Part shown: positions 1-5,900 of the stretch, in pieces
Position numbering within the stretch: the stretch's first letter is position 1
Layout: the number at the start of each line of letters is the position of its first letter
Source of the DNA: BJHL01 sp035299305
GTDB taxonomy: Bacteria > Planctomycetota > Phycisphaerae > Phycisphaerales > UBA1924
Assembly: GCA_035299305.1 (NCBI GenBank)
Contig: DATGWV010000377.1
Location: 1 to 8,605 of the forward strand
Direction of reading: 5' to 3'
DNA length: 8,605 nucleotides
Translations under genes and position numbers: made by a program
Notes under the pieces: model-generated
What the model saw: only the letters and a program-made list of their open reading frames with translations
Told to the model about the DNA's origin: nothing
Databases searched by the model: none

Positions 1-436
1 CCGATCTGACGAGGAAACGTTGTGTCGTTTCGGGAGTCGCGAGCGTGCTTGTGGTGCCGTCTGACGCGAGATAGCTGATTTGGAAGTCGCTGACGTTGGT
101 CGCGAGGACGTCAGAATCGCCGGATGCGGATTGATAGAGCAGTTCGTCGCCCTTGAACTCGATGGCCTGGCCGTTGCCGAGTTCGACGCCTTTGGCGCTG
201 GCGGAAGCGAGGGCGATGGTGCCTGGCGTGGTGCCGGCGGGGACGTCGCGCAGCATGCGCGTAACGCGATCCATCGCGAAAGCGTTGCTTTCGGTGGCAC
301 GGCGGAGACGATCACTCGCGGCGGCGTTGGTCGCGACACCTTGCACGATGGGCAGCGTACCGGCGGCCATGATGCCCAGGAGCGAAATGACCGCGAGGGC
401 TTCGACGAGCGTGAATGCGCGGGTGTTGCGGTGCAT
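1..436 (-). CDS. GspJ/PilW-like minor pseudopilin, C-terminus cut by window edge
   Basis: This is the last visible gene of the pilus/secretion operon, and its 3' end lies beyond base 1, leaving about 145 codons. The protein opens with a short basic leader, MHRNTRA, followed by a class III prepilin motif FTLVEALAVISLLGIMAAG. Cleavage is expected between Ala7 and Phe8, leaving Glu at mature position 5. The following helix (AMDRVTRMLRDV, around residues 54-65) and the later segment FQISYLASDG resemble GspJ/PilW-type minor pseudopilins, which sit at the tip of the pseudopilus and prime its assembly in the inner membrane. The start ATG overlaps the upstream stop by one base (TGATG), and a GGGGGA tract about 7 bases before it can serve as ribosome binding site. 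Prepilin identity is certain. Assignment to J rather than another minor subunit rests on position in the operon and weak similarity. Confidence 0.8.
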   Translation of the reverse strand, partial: MHRNTRAFTLVEALAVISLLGIMAAGTLPIVQGVATNAAASDRLRRATESNAFAMDRVTRMLRDVPAGTTPGTIALASASAKGVELGNGQAIEFKGDELLYQSASGDSDVLATNVSDFQISYLASDGTTSTLATPETTQRFLVRS

Positions 437-909
437 CAGAGGTCCCCCACCATTGTCGAGAAGCGAATGTCGATGGGAGTGCCGTTGGCGCGTGGGGCGT
501 TGATCGTGACGGTGATGACGCGGAAGATGTCGCGCTGCGGGTCGCCTGTCGCGCTGCCTGAACTGGAGACAAGGCCGCTCGCGTCGACGCGATAGGTGAA
601 GCCCAGCGGCGTGTAGGACGATGTGAGGCTGGTGATGCGTGATGCGAGATTCAGGCGATACGCGGGCATGTTGCTGAGCGCGGCGAATCCGAGGCCCGGC
701 TGATCGCTGGCGACATCGGCAAGGACAAACTCCATGACGCCTTCGCCGAGTGTTGCGGCGCGCTGGGCTTGCACAGCGTCCTCGCGGCGCTGCGCGGATG
801 CGTCGAGGAACATGACTGCGGGCGGCACCGTGAGCGCGATGATGATGATCACGGTGATCGCTTCGATCAGCGTGAAGGCGCGGCGTGAGATGGTGCGCGG
901 GGTATTCAT
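436..909 (-). CDS. GspI/PilV-like minor pseudopilin
   Basis: A 157-residue prepilin-like protein. The leader MNTPRTISRRA is followed by FTLIEAITVIIIIALTV, so cleavage is expected between Ala11 and Phe12 with Glu at mature position 5. One hydrophobic N-terminal helix (about residues 12-34) anchors the precursor in the inner membrane and later packs in the pseudopilus core. The C-terminal part, with DIFRVITVTINAPRANG and DIRFSTMVGDL, is beta-rich and has no catalytic motif. The start was chosen at the ATG at 909-907 because GGAG lies 5 bases upstream and the prepilin leader then has normal length. A longer reading would add an arginine-rich stretch that is out-of-frame sequence of the upstream gene. 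The start overlaps the upstream stop as ATGA, and the stop overlaps the next start. The GspI label comes mainly from its place after a GspH-like and before a GspJ-like gene. Confidence 0.85.
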   Translation of the reverse strand: MNTPRTISRRAFTLIEAITVIIIIALTVPPAVMFLDASAQRREDAVQAQRAATLGEGVMEFVLADVASDQPGLGFAALSNMPAYRLNLASRITSLTSSYTPLGFTYRVDASGLVSSSGSATGDPQRDIFRVITVTINAPRANGTPIDIRFSTMVGDL

Positions 910-1439
910 CGTCGCTCCACCATTCCTGTCACGCGGCGGACGGTGACGGCTTGCACGCCGGCGACGTAGACGTTGACATCGCTCACGCAGGGGCCGAGGA
1001 GCGCGCCCGAGGCGTCGCGAAGCTCGGGCGTGCCGTTGATGTCGAACCAGACGGTTGCCGAGGTTGTGGTGCTGCCTGCGCCGTCGCGCAGCAGCGTGAT
1101 CCATGCGTCACGCTGTTCTTCGTGCAACATCAGGACGCCGCGCGGCGCGCCGTCGGCGCCGAGCACGGGCGATGGGGCGTCGCCTGGCTGATCGATCTTC
1201 ACGACGCGCATTTCGTTGGTCGAGAGGACGACGCCGGTTGGGCGGCCCGTGGTCATGGCGAGTGTGCGGGCGAGGAGCAGATTGCGCTCGACTTCCTGCG
1301 CGGTGTTGATCTTGCGGGCGTCGCTGAGCAAGCGCAGGGCGGGGCGCGCGGATGCGGCGACGATGCCCACGATGACGACGATCACCGTCGTTTCCAGCAG
1401 TGAGAATGCTCGACGAGATGTGACGTGTCGGCGTTGCAT
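906..1439 (-). CDS. gspH: GspH/FimT-like minor pseudopilin
   Basis: A 177-residue prepilin. The leader MQRRHVTSRRA precedes FSLLETTVIVVIVGIVAAS, so cleavage is expected between Ala11 and Phe12, with Glu at mature position 5. After the membrane helix, the segment LLLARTLAMTTGRPTGVVL (about residues 54-72) matches the 'ARxxA...rGrpV' pattern of the GspH/FimT domain, and VWFDINGTPEL (130-140) corresponds to its later beta-strand and Gly turn. In type II systems this subunit lies just below the pseudopilus tip. The start overlaps the upstream stop by one base (TGATG) and has only a weak ribosome binding site, which suggests translational coupling. The stop overlaps the following gene's ATG as ATGA. 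The family call is good. Whether the machine exports proteins or builds a pilus cannot be decided from this gene. Confidence 0.85.
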   Translation of the reverse strand: MQRRHVTSRRAFSLLETTVIVVIVGIVAASARPALRLLSDARKINTAQEVERNLLLARTLAMTTGRPTGVVLSTNEMRVVKIDQPGDAPSPVLGADGAPRGVLMLHEEQRDAWITLLRDGAGSTTTSATVWFDINGTPELRDASGALLGPCVSDVNVYVAGVQAVTVRRVTGMVERR

Positions 1440-1933
1440 CAGTGCTCGTTGGCTCGAATCTGGTTGCCGCTGGCGTTGAGGCCTGCGGGGTCTACGGCGT
1501 TGGCGTAGAAGATCGCGACGGGCGGGTTGGAGGAGTTGTCGACGAAGTAGTTCCAGCCGTATGACTGTGGATTGACGACGGAACGGGCATTGGCCTGCGT
1601 GAGCGAGACGGCTTGCACACTCATCAAGCCGTTGTAGGGGTTGGGCGGAAACTCGCCTTGTACGACGGTGTTGGGGGTTGTGAGTTCAGAGAGCGTGGGG
1701 TATGGAGGCGATCCAGCGAGCACGGCGTTGGCGCGATAGCCCGCGATGGATGCGCGCACGCCGCCCAGGTTGGCTTTGAGCGTGCTGGCGCGGGCGTCCT
1801 GCGTCGCGCTGCCGAACTGCGGAATGACGATGGCGGCGAGGATTCCGATGATGACAACGACGATCATCACTTCGAGGAACGTGAACGCCGAGCGCAGGGG
1901 CCGGCGAACATGTTGAATGCCACACATCATCAT
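1439..1933 (-). CDS. gspG: GspG/PilE-like major pseudopilin
   Basis: A 164-residue prepilin, probably the main subunit because it comes first in the pilin block and has the most canonical N-terminus: FTFLEVMIVVVIIGILAAIV and then IPQF. Cleavage is expected between Ala16 and Phe17, giving Glu at mature position 5. The C-terminal half contains PPNPYNGL (about 96-103) and YGWNYFVDNSSNPPVAIFYA (125-144), a layout seen in GspG-like proteins. I do not see the calcium-binding 'DPWGNPY' loop of textbook GspG. Three ATG codons lie in tandem at 1933-1925. The first is preferred because GGAGAG sits 5 bases before it. An ATG at 1966 would place that site inside the gene. It is separated from gspF by 131 bp, in contrast to the overlapping junctions around it. 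A dedicated promoter there would fit high expression of a major subunit, but I could not identify one. Confidence 0.88.
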   Translation of the reverse strand: MMMCGIQHVRRPLRSAFTFLEVMIVVVIIGILAAIVIPQFGSATQDARASTLKANLGGVRASIAGYRANAVLAGSPPYPTLSELTTPNTVVQGEFPPNPYNGLMSVQAVSLTQANARSVVNPQSYGWNYFVDNSSNPPVAIFYANAVDPAGLNASGNQIRANEH

Positions 1934-2064
1934 CTCGACTCTCCAATCAACTTTCAGGCGTTGCAAGCGGGGATACGCGAATTGATCTGCAATCTCGTTA
2001 TCGTTTGCCCAGTTTCACACGCCGTGCAGCCTCCGAAGAACATTCCTTGTTCAGGACGTTCGTA

Positions 2065-3270
2065 TCACTTCATCACGCGGGCCATTTGCCACATGGGCAG
2101 GAAGACGCTGAGGGCGACAACCAGCACGATCGCGGCGAGGGCGACGGTCATGATGGGTTCCACGATGGTGTTCACGTTCTTTGCGAGATTGGATGCTTCG
2201 CGGTCGAAGTGACGCGAGACGATTTCGCAGGAACGCGAGAGTTCCTTGGCATCTTTGCCGGCGCCGATCATGCGTTTGGCGAACGGAGGGAGGTAGCGAG
2301 TGCGCTGGAGCACGTCGACGAGGCGCTCGCCTTGGCGCAGGCTGTCGGTCATGTTCACGCAGTCGTTGACGAAGATGGGGCGACCGGTGGAGCGACCGGC
2401 GATGTTGATGGCTTCGATGACGTCGAGGCCGCTTGACAGCGCGATGGCGAGGACGCGCGAGAAGCGTGCGGCGGCCATGCTGGTGATGACTTTGCCGACG
2501 TAGGGAAGTTTGAGGAGCAGGGCTTCGAGCACCAGTCGGCCTTTGGGGTTGCGCCAGGTGATTGTGAGCGCGATGAGTGTGCCTGCGAGGCCCAGCAGAT
2601 ATGCCCACCAGTAGGCGTTGAAGGATGCGCCGACGGCTTGCACGATCTTGGTTGCGAGCGGAAGTTGCTTGCCGCCTTGCGCGAAGGTCGCGGCGAACTT
2701 GGGCACGACGAAGCCCACGATGACGGCGAGCGCGACGCCCACCATGCAGAGGACGATGACTGGATAGGCGAGTGCGCGGCGGAGCTGCGAACGGGCTTCG
2801 AGTTGCTTTTCGAGCATCTCGGCAAGGTGCGTGGTGACAGCTTGCATGTTGCCGCTTTTCTCGGCGGCGCTCATGGTTTCGATGTACACATCGCCGAAGG
2901 TGGCGCGGTACTTGTCCATGGCGGACGTGATGGTCTGGCCGCCTTCGATCATGGTCGCGATGTCGCGGATCATGGCGGCGAGTTCGGGCTTGCGTTCCTG
3001 TTCGGCGATGGAGATGAGGCCGCGATCAAGCGGGATTTTGGCTTCGACGAGCACGGCGAGTTCGCGCGTGAGGTTCACGATGTCGGTGAGGTTCACGCGA
3101 TTGAAGCTCATGCCGCTCGCGCGTTCTTTGACGGCGGAGAGGACCAGGGGCGTGAGGGCGGAGGCGGCGAGCTTGCGATATGCCTCGGCCTCGTCCATCG
3201 CGCGGATGGAGCCTTTGATCTGCGCGCCTTGGGCGTCGATGGCTTCGTAGTGGTAGGTCGTCACGCTCAT
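2065..3270 (-). CDS. gspF: GspF/PilC-type inner-membrane platform protein
   Basis: A 401-residue GspF-family protein of normal length (about 400). It is the polytopic inner-membrane platform that couples ATP hydrolysis by GspE to pseudopilin insertion. The start MSVTTYHYEAIDAQGAQIKG is the typical N-terminus ('y.Y.a.d..G....G'). Two T2SSF repeats follow. The first covers about 65-190, with RELAVLVEAKIPLDRGL at 69-85 and AEKSGNM at 136-142. The second covers about 270-395, with FSRVLAIALSSGLDVIEAI at 270-288. Membrane segments appear at about 169-190, 221-239 and 370-394. The last one contains VEPIMTVALAAIVLVV, the usual C-terminal signature. The ATG at 3270 overlaps the gspE stop by four bases (ATGA), so the two proteins are likely made in a coupled way. 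Nothing indicates damage. Family identity is certain; the name gspF versus pilC depends on the whole system. Confidence 0.96.
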   Translation of the reverse strand: MSVTTYHYEAIDAQGAQIKGSIRAMDEAEAYRKLAASALTPLVLSAVKERASGMSFNRVNLTDIVNLTRELAVLVEAKIPLDRGLISIAEQERKPELAAMIRDIATMIEGGQTITSAMDKYRATFGDVYIETMSAAEKSGNMQAVTTHLAEMLEKQLEARSQLRRALAYPVIVLCMVGVALAVIVGFVVPKFAATFAQGGKQLPLATKIVQAVGASFNAYWWAYLLGLAGTLIALTITWRNPKGRLVLEALLLKLPYVGKVITSMAAARFSRVLAIALSSGLDVIEAINIAGRSTGRPIFVNDCVNMTDSLRQGERLVDVLQRTRYLPPFAKRMIGAGKDAKELSRSCEIVSRHFDREASNLAKNVNTIVEPIMTVALAAIVLVVALSVFLPMWQMARVMK

Positions 3271-4955
3271 GCCGCACGCTCCTGTTCGACGGCATCGCTG
3301 GTGGCATCGTCATCGAGGAACTGCTGCGAGAAGCCGACGATCTCATCGAGGGAGGTGCGCCCGAGCGAAGCGGCTTCCCCGCCGTTGTAGAAGAGCGAGC
3401 GGAAGCCGTCGGCACGCGCGGCGTCGATGATGTCGGTGGTCGCGGCTTTGTACTCGATGAGCGGGCGCACGCGCGGGGTGACGCGGAGCATTTCGAAGAT
3501 TGCGAGGCGGCCGCGGAAACCGGTGCGTTTGCAGGCATCGCAGCCCGCGTGCGTGCGGAAGTCGCTCTTGCGAAGTTCGGGGGGCACGCGGCGGATGAGG
3601 TTGAAGTCTGTTTCAGGCACGCTGCACTTGGTGCAGAGCTGGCGCACGAGTCGCTGCGAGAGCGATGCGAGCAACGTGGAGCCGACGAGGTAGGGCGGCA
3701 CGCCCATGTTCACGAGACGTTCGATGGTGCCGACGGCGTCGTTGGTGTGGAGCGTCGAGAGAACGAGGTGGCCGGTCATGGCCGCTTGCGCGGCGATCTT
3801 GGCGGTTTCTTCGTCACGGATTTCGCCGACGAGAATGACGTCGGGGTCTTGGCGGAGGAAGCTGCGGAGCGCGCTGGCGAAGGTGAGGCCGATCTCGGGA
3901 TGGGCCTGCACCTGACGAATCATGGGCAGGCGGATTTCCACGGGGTCTTCGATCGTCATGATGTTGACGTCGGGCGTGTTGATCGCGTTGAGGGCGGTGT
4001 AGAGCGTTGTGGTTTTGCCGCTGCCTGTGGGACCGGTGACGAGAATGATGCCGTGGGGCTTTTGAATGAGATCGCTGAACCAGTTCGTCATCTGCGGGCT
4101 CATGCCCAGGCTTTCGATATCGCCGATGCGGGTTGCGCTGCGGAGCAGTCGCATGACGACATTTTCGCCGTGAATCGTGGGAATGATCGAGAGGCGCACG
4201 TCGATGTTCTCGCCCTTGTGGCGGAAGCGGAACTTGCCGTCCTGGGGCTTGCGCGTCTGCGTCAGGTCGAGCTTGGCCATGACCTTGAGACGCTGCACGA
4301 GAGCTTCGTGCATGCTTCGCTGCGGGGCCTGTTGCTGCGCGAGCACGCCATCGAGGCGATAGCGCAGAATCAGGTCGCGCTCTTCGGGATTGATGTGCAC
4401 GTCGCTGGCTGAGGCTTCGGCGGCGCCGGCGAGAATTTGATTGACGGCGGCGACGACGGGCTCATCGCCAGTAGTGAGCGTTTGTTCGGCGGTGTCATCT
4501 TCGCCGCCATCGTCGCTGCGCGCGAGGCTGTAGGCGCGGGCGACGAGTGAACGCAACTGATCGGCGTCAGCGACGACGGGATCAACGTCGCAGCGCAGCA
4601 ACTGGCGAATCTGGTCGATTGCCTGGAGGTTGAGCGGATCAAGCATCGCGACGGTGGCGACGCCATCGAGAATGAAGAGGGGGAAGGCGACGAGCCGCTC
4701 GGCGACGGCGCGGGGGACGAGGCGCGTGTTGCGGAAGTCAACGTCGTAATGCGTGAGATCGACGAACGGGTATTCGCAGATTTTGGCTTTGGCGATGGCG
4801 AGGCGGCGCGTGGTGGCGATGCCCAGCGTGACCATGGAGTCGAGCAGATCGCCGCCCGCGCCCATGGCGTGTTCGGTTGCGCGTCGCAGATCGGCCTCGG
4901 TGATGAGCCCATCGGCGAGCAGCGTGCGGACGATGAAGTTGCGAGAATCAAGCAC
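3267..4955 (-). CDS. gspE: GspE/PilB-type assembly ATPase
   Basis: A 562-residue hexameric AAA-like secretion ATPase acting at the cytoplasmic face of the inner membrane to drive pseudopilus assembly. An N-terminal GspE/MshEN-type domain covers about 1-140, with LLADGLITEADL and YPFVDL. The catalytic part has Walker A GPTGSGKT (308-315), an Asp box TIEDPVE (334-340), Walker B DPDVILVGEIRDEET (370-384) and a His box GHLVLSTLHTND (395-406). A CxxC...CxxC zinc motif (C441, C444, C472, C475) is present, as in assembly-type GspE/PilB and unlike PilT. The start is taken as the GTG at 4955. The frame stays open upstream, but that sequence overlaps the PilZ gene, is arginine-rich and offers no ATG near the domain start. 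AGGA lies 9 bases before the GTG. The next in-frame TTG is possible but less well spaced. The gene follows the PilZ gene by 77 bp and overlaps gspF. Confidence 0.95.
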   Translation of the reverse strand: MLDSRNFIVRTLLADGLITEADLRRATEHAMGAGGDLLDSMVTLGIATTRRLAIAKAKICEYPFVDLTHYDVDFRNTRLVPRAVAERLVAFPLFILDGVATVAMLDPLNLQAIDQIRQLLRCDVDPVVADADQLRSLVARAYSLARSDDGGEDDTAEQTLTTGDEPVVAAVNQILAGAAEASASDVHINPEERDLILRYRLDGVLAQQQAPQRSMHEALVQRLKVMAKLDLTQTRKPQDGKFRFRHKGENIDVRLSIIPTIHGENVVMRLLRSATRIGDIESLGMSPQMTNWFSDLIQKPHGIILVTGPTGSGKTTTLYTALNAINTPDVNIMTIEDPVEIRLPMIRQVQAHPEIGLTFASALRSFLRQDPDVILVGEIRDEETAKIAAQAAMTGHLVLSTLHTNDAVGTIERLVNMGVPPYLVGSTLLASLSQRLVRQLCTKCSVPETDFNLIRRVPPELRKSDFRTHAGCDACKRTGFRGRLAIFEMLRVTPRVRPLIEYKAATTDIIDAARADGFRSLFYNGGEAASLGRTSLDEIVGFSQQFLDDDATSDAVEQERAA

Positions 4956-5032
4956 GGCTGCGGTTCCTGTTCTACCTGAGTACGTCGCCCCGATATCGCT
5001 GATGTGAACTGGCTGAACGTGAGTTGATGTGG

Positions 5033-5440
5033 TCAGATGCTGGCGTCGTTCTGCCCCACTTGCGACAGAATGACGTCGAGTTGTCGTTGCTGTTCTTCGG
5101 ACAGGTCGGCGAAGGCGACGCCCACGTGATACGCGGGGCGTCGATCGGTCATGATGCAGCGGCGTACGACGGCGTCGCATCCGAGGACTTCGGTTGGGTT
5201 GTCGCCAGCGGACATGAGCCGCACGCGGATGCGTGTGAGGCGCGGGAGGAAGACGTTGGTGAAGAAGCCTGCGCCGGCGAGGGAGATGTCGACGCAGTTG
5301 CATTCGATCATGCCGTCGCGCGCACCGGCGGAGGCGGCGAGGCGCACGACGCCAGCGTGGGCCGCGACTGGCCCGATGTGGGCGTGAATCGAGACGTCAA
5401 AGCGTTCGACTTTGCGAATGATGGTCGCCGCTGAGGGCAT
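5033..5440 (-). CDS. PilZ-domain protein, probable cyclic-di-GMP receptor
   Basis: A 135-residue single-domain protein. RKVER at residues 9-13 gives the RxxxR motif, and DISLAGAGF (51-59) contains DxSxxG, the two elements that bind cyclic-di-GMP in PilZ domains. The C-terminal helix ADLSEEQQRQLDVIL (111-125) is also typical. No signal peptide or membrane segment is visible, so it should act in the cytoplasm. The start at 5440 is chosen because a strong GGAGG lies 4 bases before it. The frame is open further upstream to 5593, but that part has no PilZ features or ribosome site. It is the first gene of the minus-strand operon, 77 bp before gspE, which suggests that it tunes the assembly machine, as PilZ proteins do in other pilus systems. 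That role is inferred from position; the domain itself is well supported. Confidence 0.88.
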   Translation of the reverse strand: MPSAATIIRKVERFDVSIHAHIGPVAAHAGVVRLAASAGARDGMIECNCVDISLAGAGFFTNVFLPRLTRIRVRLMSAGDNPTEVLGCDAVVRRCIMTDRRPAYHVGVAFADLSEEQQRQLDVILSQVGQNDASI

Positions 5441-5466
5441 GAGACCTCCACACGTCTGTACCTTTT

Positions 5467-5506
5467 CCGACGAACATCGCACGAGCGACGTCATGTCATT
5501 CGTCGG
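5467..5506 (-). promoter_or_regulatory. Structured inverted repeat in the PilZ gene leader
   Basis: CCGACGAA at 5467-5474 and TTCGTCGG at 5499-5506 form a perfect 8-bp inverted repeat separated by 24 bases. Inside it, TCGC (5477-5480) pairs with GCGA (5485-5488) around a four-base loop. On the minus strand this nested structure lies about 27 bases upstream of the PilZ start codon's ATG, before the GGAGG site. It could be an mRNA leader structure or a protein-binding operator. No known riboswitch class is recognised. The pairing is seen directly; function is unknown. Confidence 0.4.
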
Positions 5507-5584
5507 CAGGTTGGGGGGGAGACTGAACCGGCAAGTCGCATAATCCGGCGCGAAGGCCCACCGAAAGCGGTGATAATACCGTGT

Positions 5585-5615
5585 TTTGTACAAACATATT
5601 ACGCATGAATATGCG
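5585..5615. promoter_or_regulatory. AT-rich cluster of short palindromes, possible operator
   Basis: Within about 30 bases there is a perfect 10-bp palindrome TTTGTACAAA (5585-5594), an inverted repeat CATATT/AATATG with 7-base spacing (5595-5613), and an overlapping CGCAT/ATGCG hairpin (5602-5606 with 5611-5615). The stretch is strikingly AT-rich against its surroundings and lies between two divergent transcription units, just upstream of the candidate rpsB promoter and some 145 bases upstream of the PilZ start. Such a layout fits a regulator-binding site or the PilZ operon promoter, but I could not fit a convincing -35/-10 pair on the minus strand. Confidence 0.35.
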
Positions 5616-5643
5616 ACATTGGGGTCGTTGAAAACTGCTGCAC

Positions 5644-5672
5644 TTGGATAGGGACGCGTTGCAGGCTAGAAT
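5644..5672 (+). promoter_or_regulatory. Candidate sigma-70-like promoter for rpsB-tsf
   Basis: TTGGAT (5644-5649) and TAGAAT (5667-5672) are separated by exactly 17 bases. The -10 box matches TATAAT at five of six positions, while the -35 box matches only its TTG. It faces rpsB with nothing better placed downstream. Transcription would begin near 5679 and leave a leader of about 220 nt. This is a prediction from consensus only. Confidence 0.45.
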
Positions 5673-5679
5673 GGACAAC

Positions 5680-5786
5680 GCCGATGGTTGGTCGGCTTGC
5701 GCAGTCCCCGTGGTGGTTCATTTGTTCGGCGATGGGAGCTGCGGCTTTTTCAAACCGGTGAGCGGCTGCCTCAGCATGTGGCTGAG
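5680..5786 (+). promoter_or_regulatory. Hairpins in the long rpsB leader
   Basis: If transcription starts near 5679, the untranslated leader begins with a hairpin, GCCGA (5680-5684) paired with TCGGC (5692-5696). It later carries a second, CTCAGC (5770-5775) paired with GCTGAG (5781-5786) around ATGTG. Long leaders that bind S2 and repress the rpsB-tsf operon are known in other bacteria. These stems are short and I do not recognise a described S2-leader structure, so autoregulation is only a possibility. Confidence 0.3.
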
Positions 5787-5888
5787 AAGGTCGCGTAACC
5801 CCTGAAGCGCCCATGTGCGTTCGCGATGGTGTCGACTCGAGTGGATCGAGCGGTGCCCCAACTGCGAGGAACGCCGGTGTCGCTGCCC

Positions 5889-5893
5889 GAGGA
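5889..5893 (+). promoter_or_regulatory. Ribosome binding site of rpsB, deciding its start
   Basis: GAGGA ends 7 bases before the ATG at 5901. This fixes the start to the codon that begins MANTLVQDLIEAG, matching the normal S2 N-terminus. The in-frame ATG at 5826 would add 25 residues that S2 proteins do not have. Confidence 0.8.
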
Positions 5894-5900
5894 TTGTGTC

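Larger units (their letters stand above)
5441..5900. other. Divergent intergenic region between PilZ gene and rpsB
   Basis: These 460 bases separate the minus-strand secretion operon from plus-strand rpsB. No credible gene is seen: the short open frames lack ribosome sites and recognisable protein features. From left to right it holds the PilZ ribosome site (5445-5449), an 8-bp inverted repeat around a small inner hairpin (5467-5506), a run of seven G (5513-5519), an AT-rich palindrome cluster (5585-5615), a candidate rpsB promoter (5644-5672) and a leader with two hairpins up to the rpsB start. Confidence 0.8.

Noticed and set aside
2038..2052. Small hairpin GAACA/TGTTC after the gspF stop, considered as a terminator
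   Set aside because: The stem is only 5 bp, with no T-run after it on the minus strand, so it is too weak to call.
1934..2064. Internal promoter for gspG in the gspF-gspG gap
   Set aside because: Sequences such as GATAAC exist on the minus strand, but no -35 box fits at 16-18 bases, so I could not support a specific site.
2638..4412. Long plus-strand open frames (250 and 287 codons) opposite gspF and gspE
   Set aside because: They are antisense to clearly identified genes, have His/Asp/Ala/Gly-rich composition typical of reverse-strand reading of GC-rich genes, and show no ribosome sites or family features.
4956..5303. N-terminal extension of the GspE ATPase to an ATG at 5303
   Set aside because: The added sequence overlaps the PilZ gene in another frame, is arginine-rich and low-complexity, and is not part of known GspE N-termini. 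The GTG at 4955 fits the domain start.
5513..5519. Run of seven G upstream of the PilZ gene as a phase-variable tract
   Set aside because: It is short, lies outside the chosen coding region, and a single sequence shows no length variation.
5826..5900. Longer rpsB start at the ATG at 5826
   Set aside because: No ribosome site precedes it and S2 does not have the extra 25 residues. The ATG at 5901 has GAGGA at good spacing.
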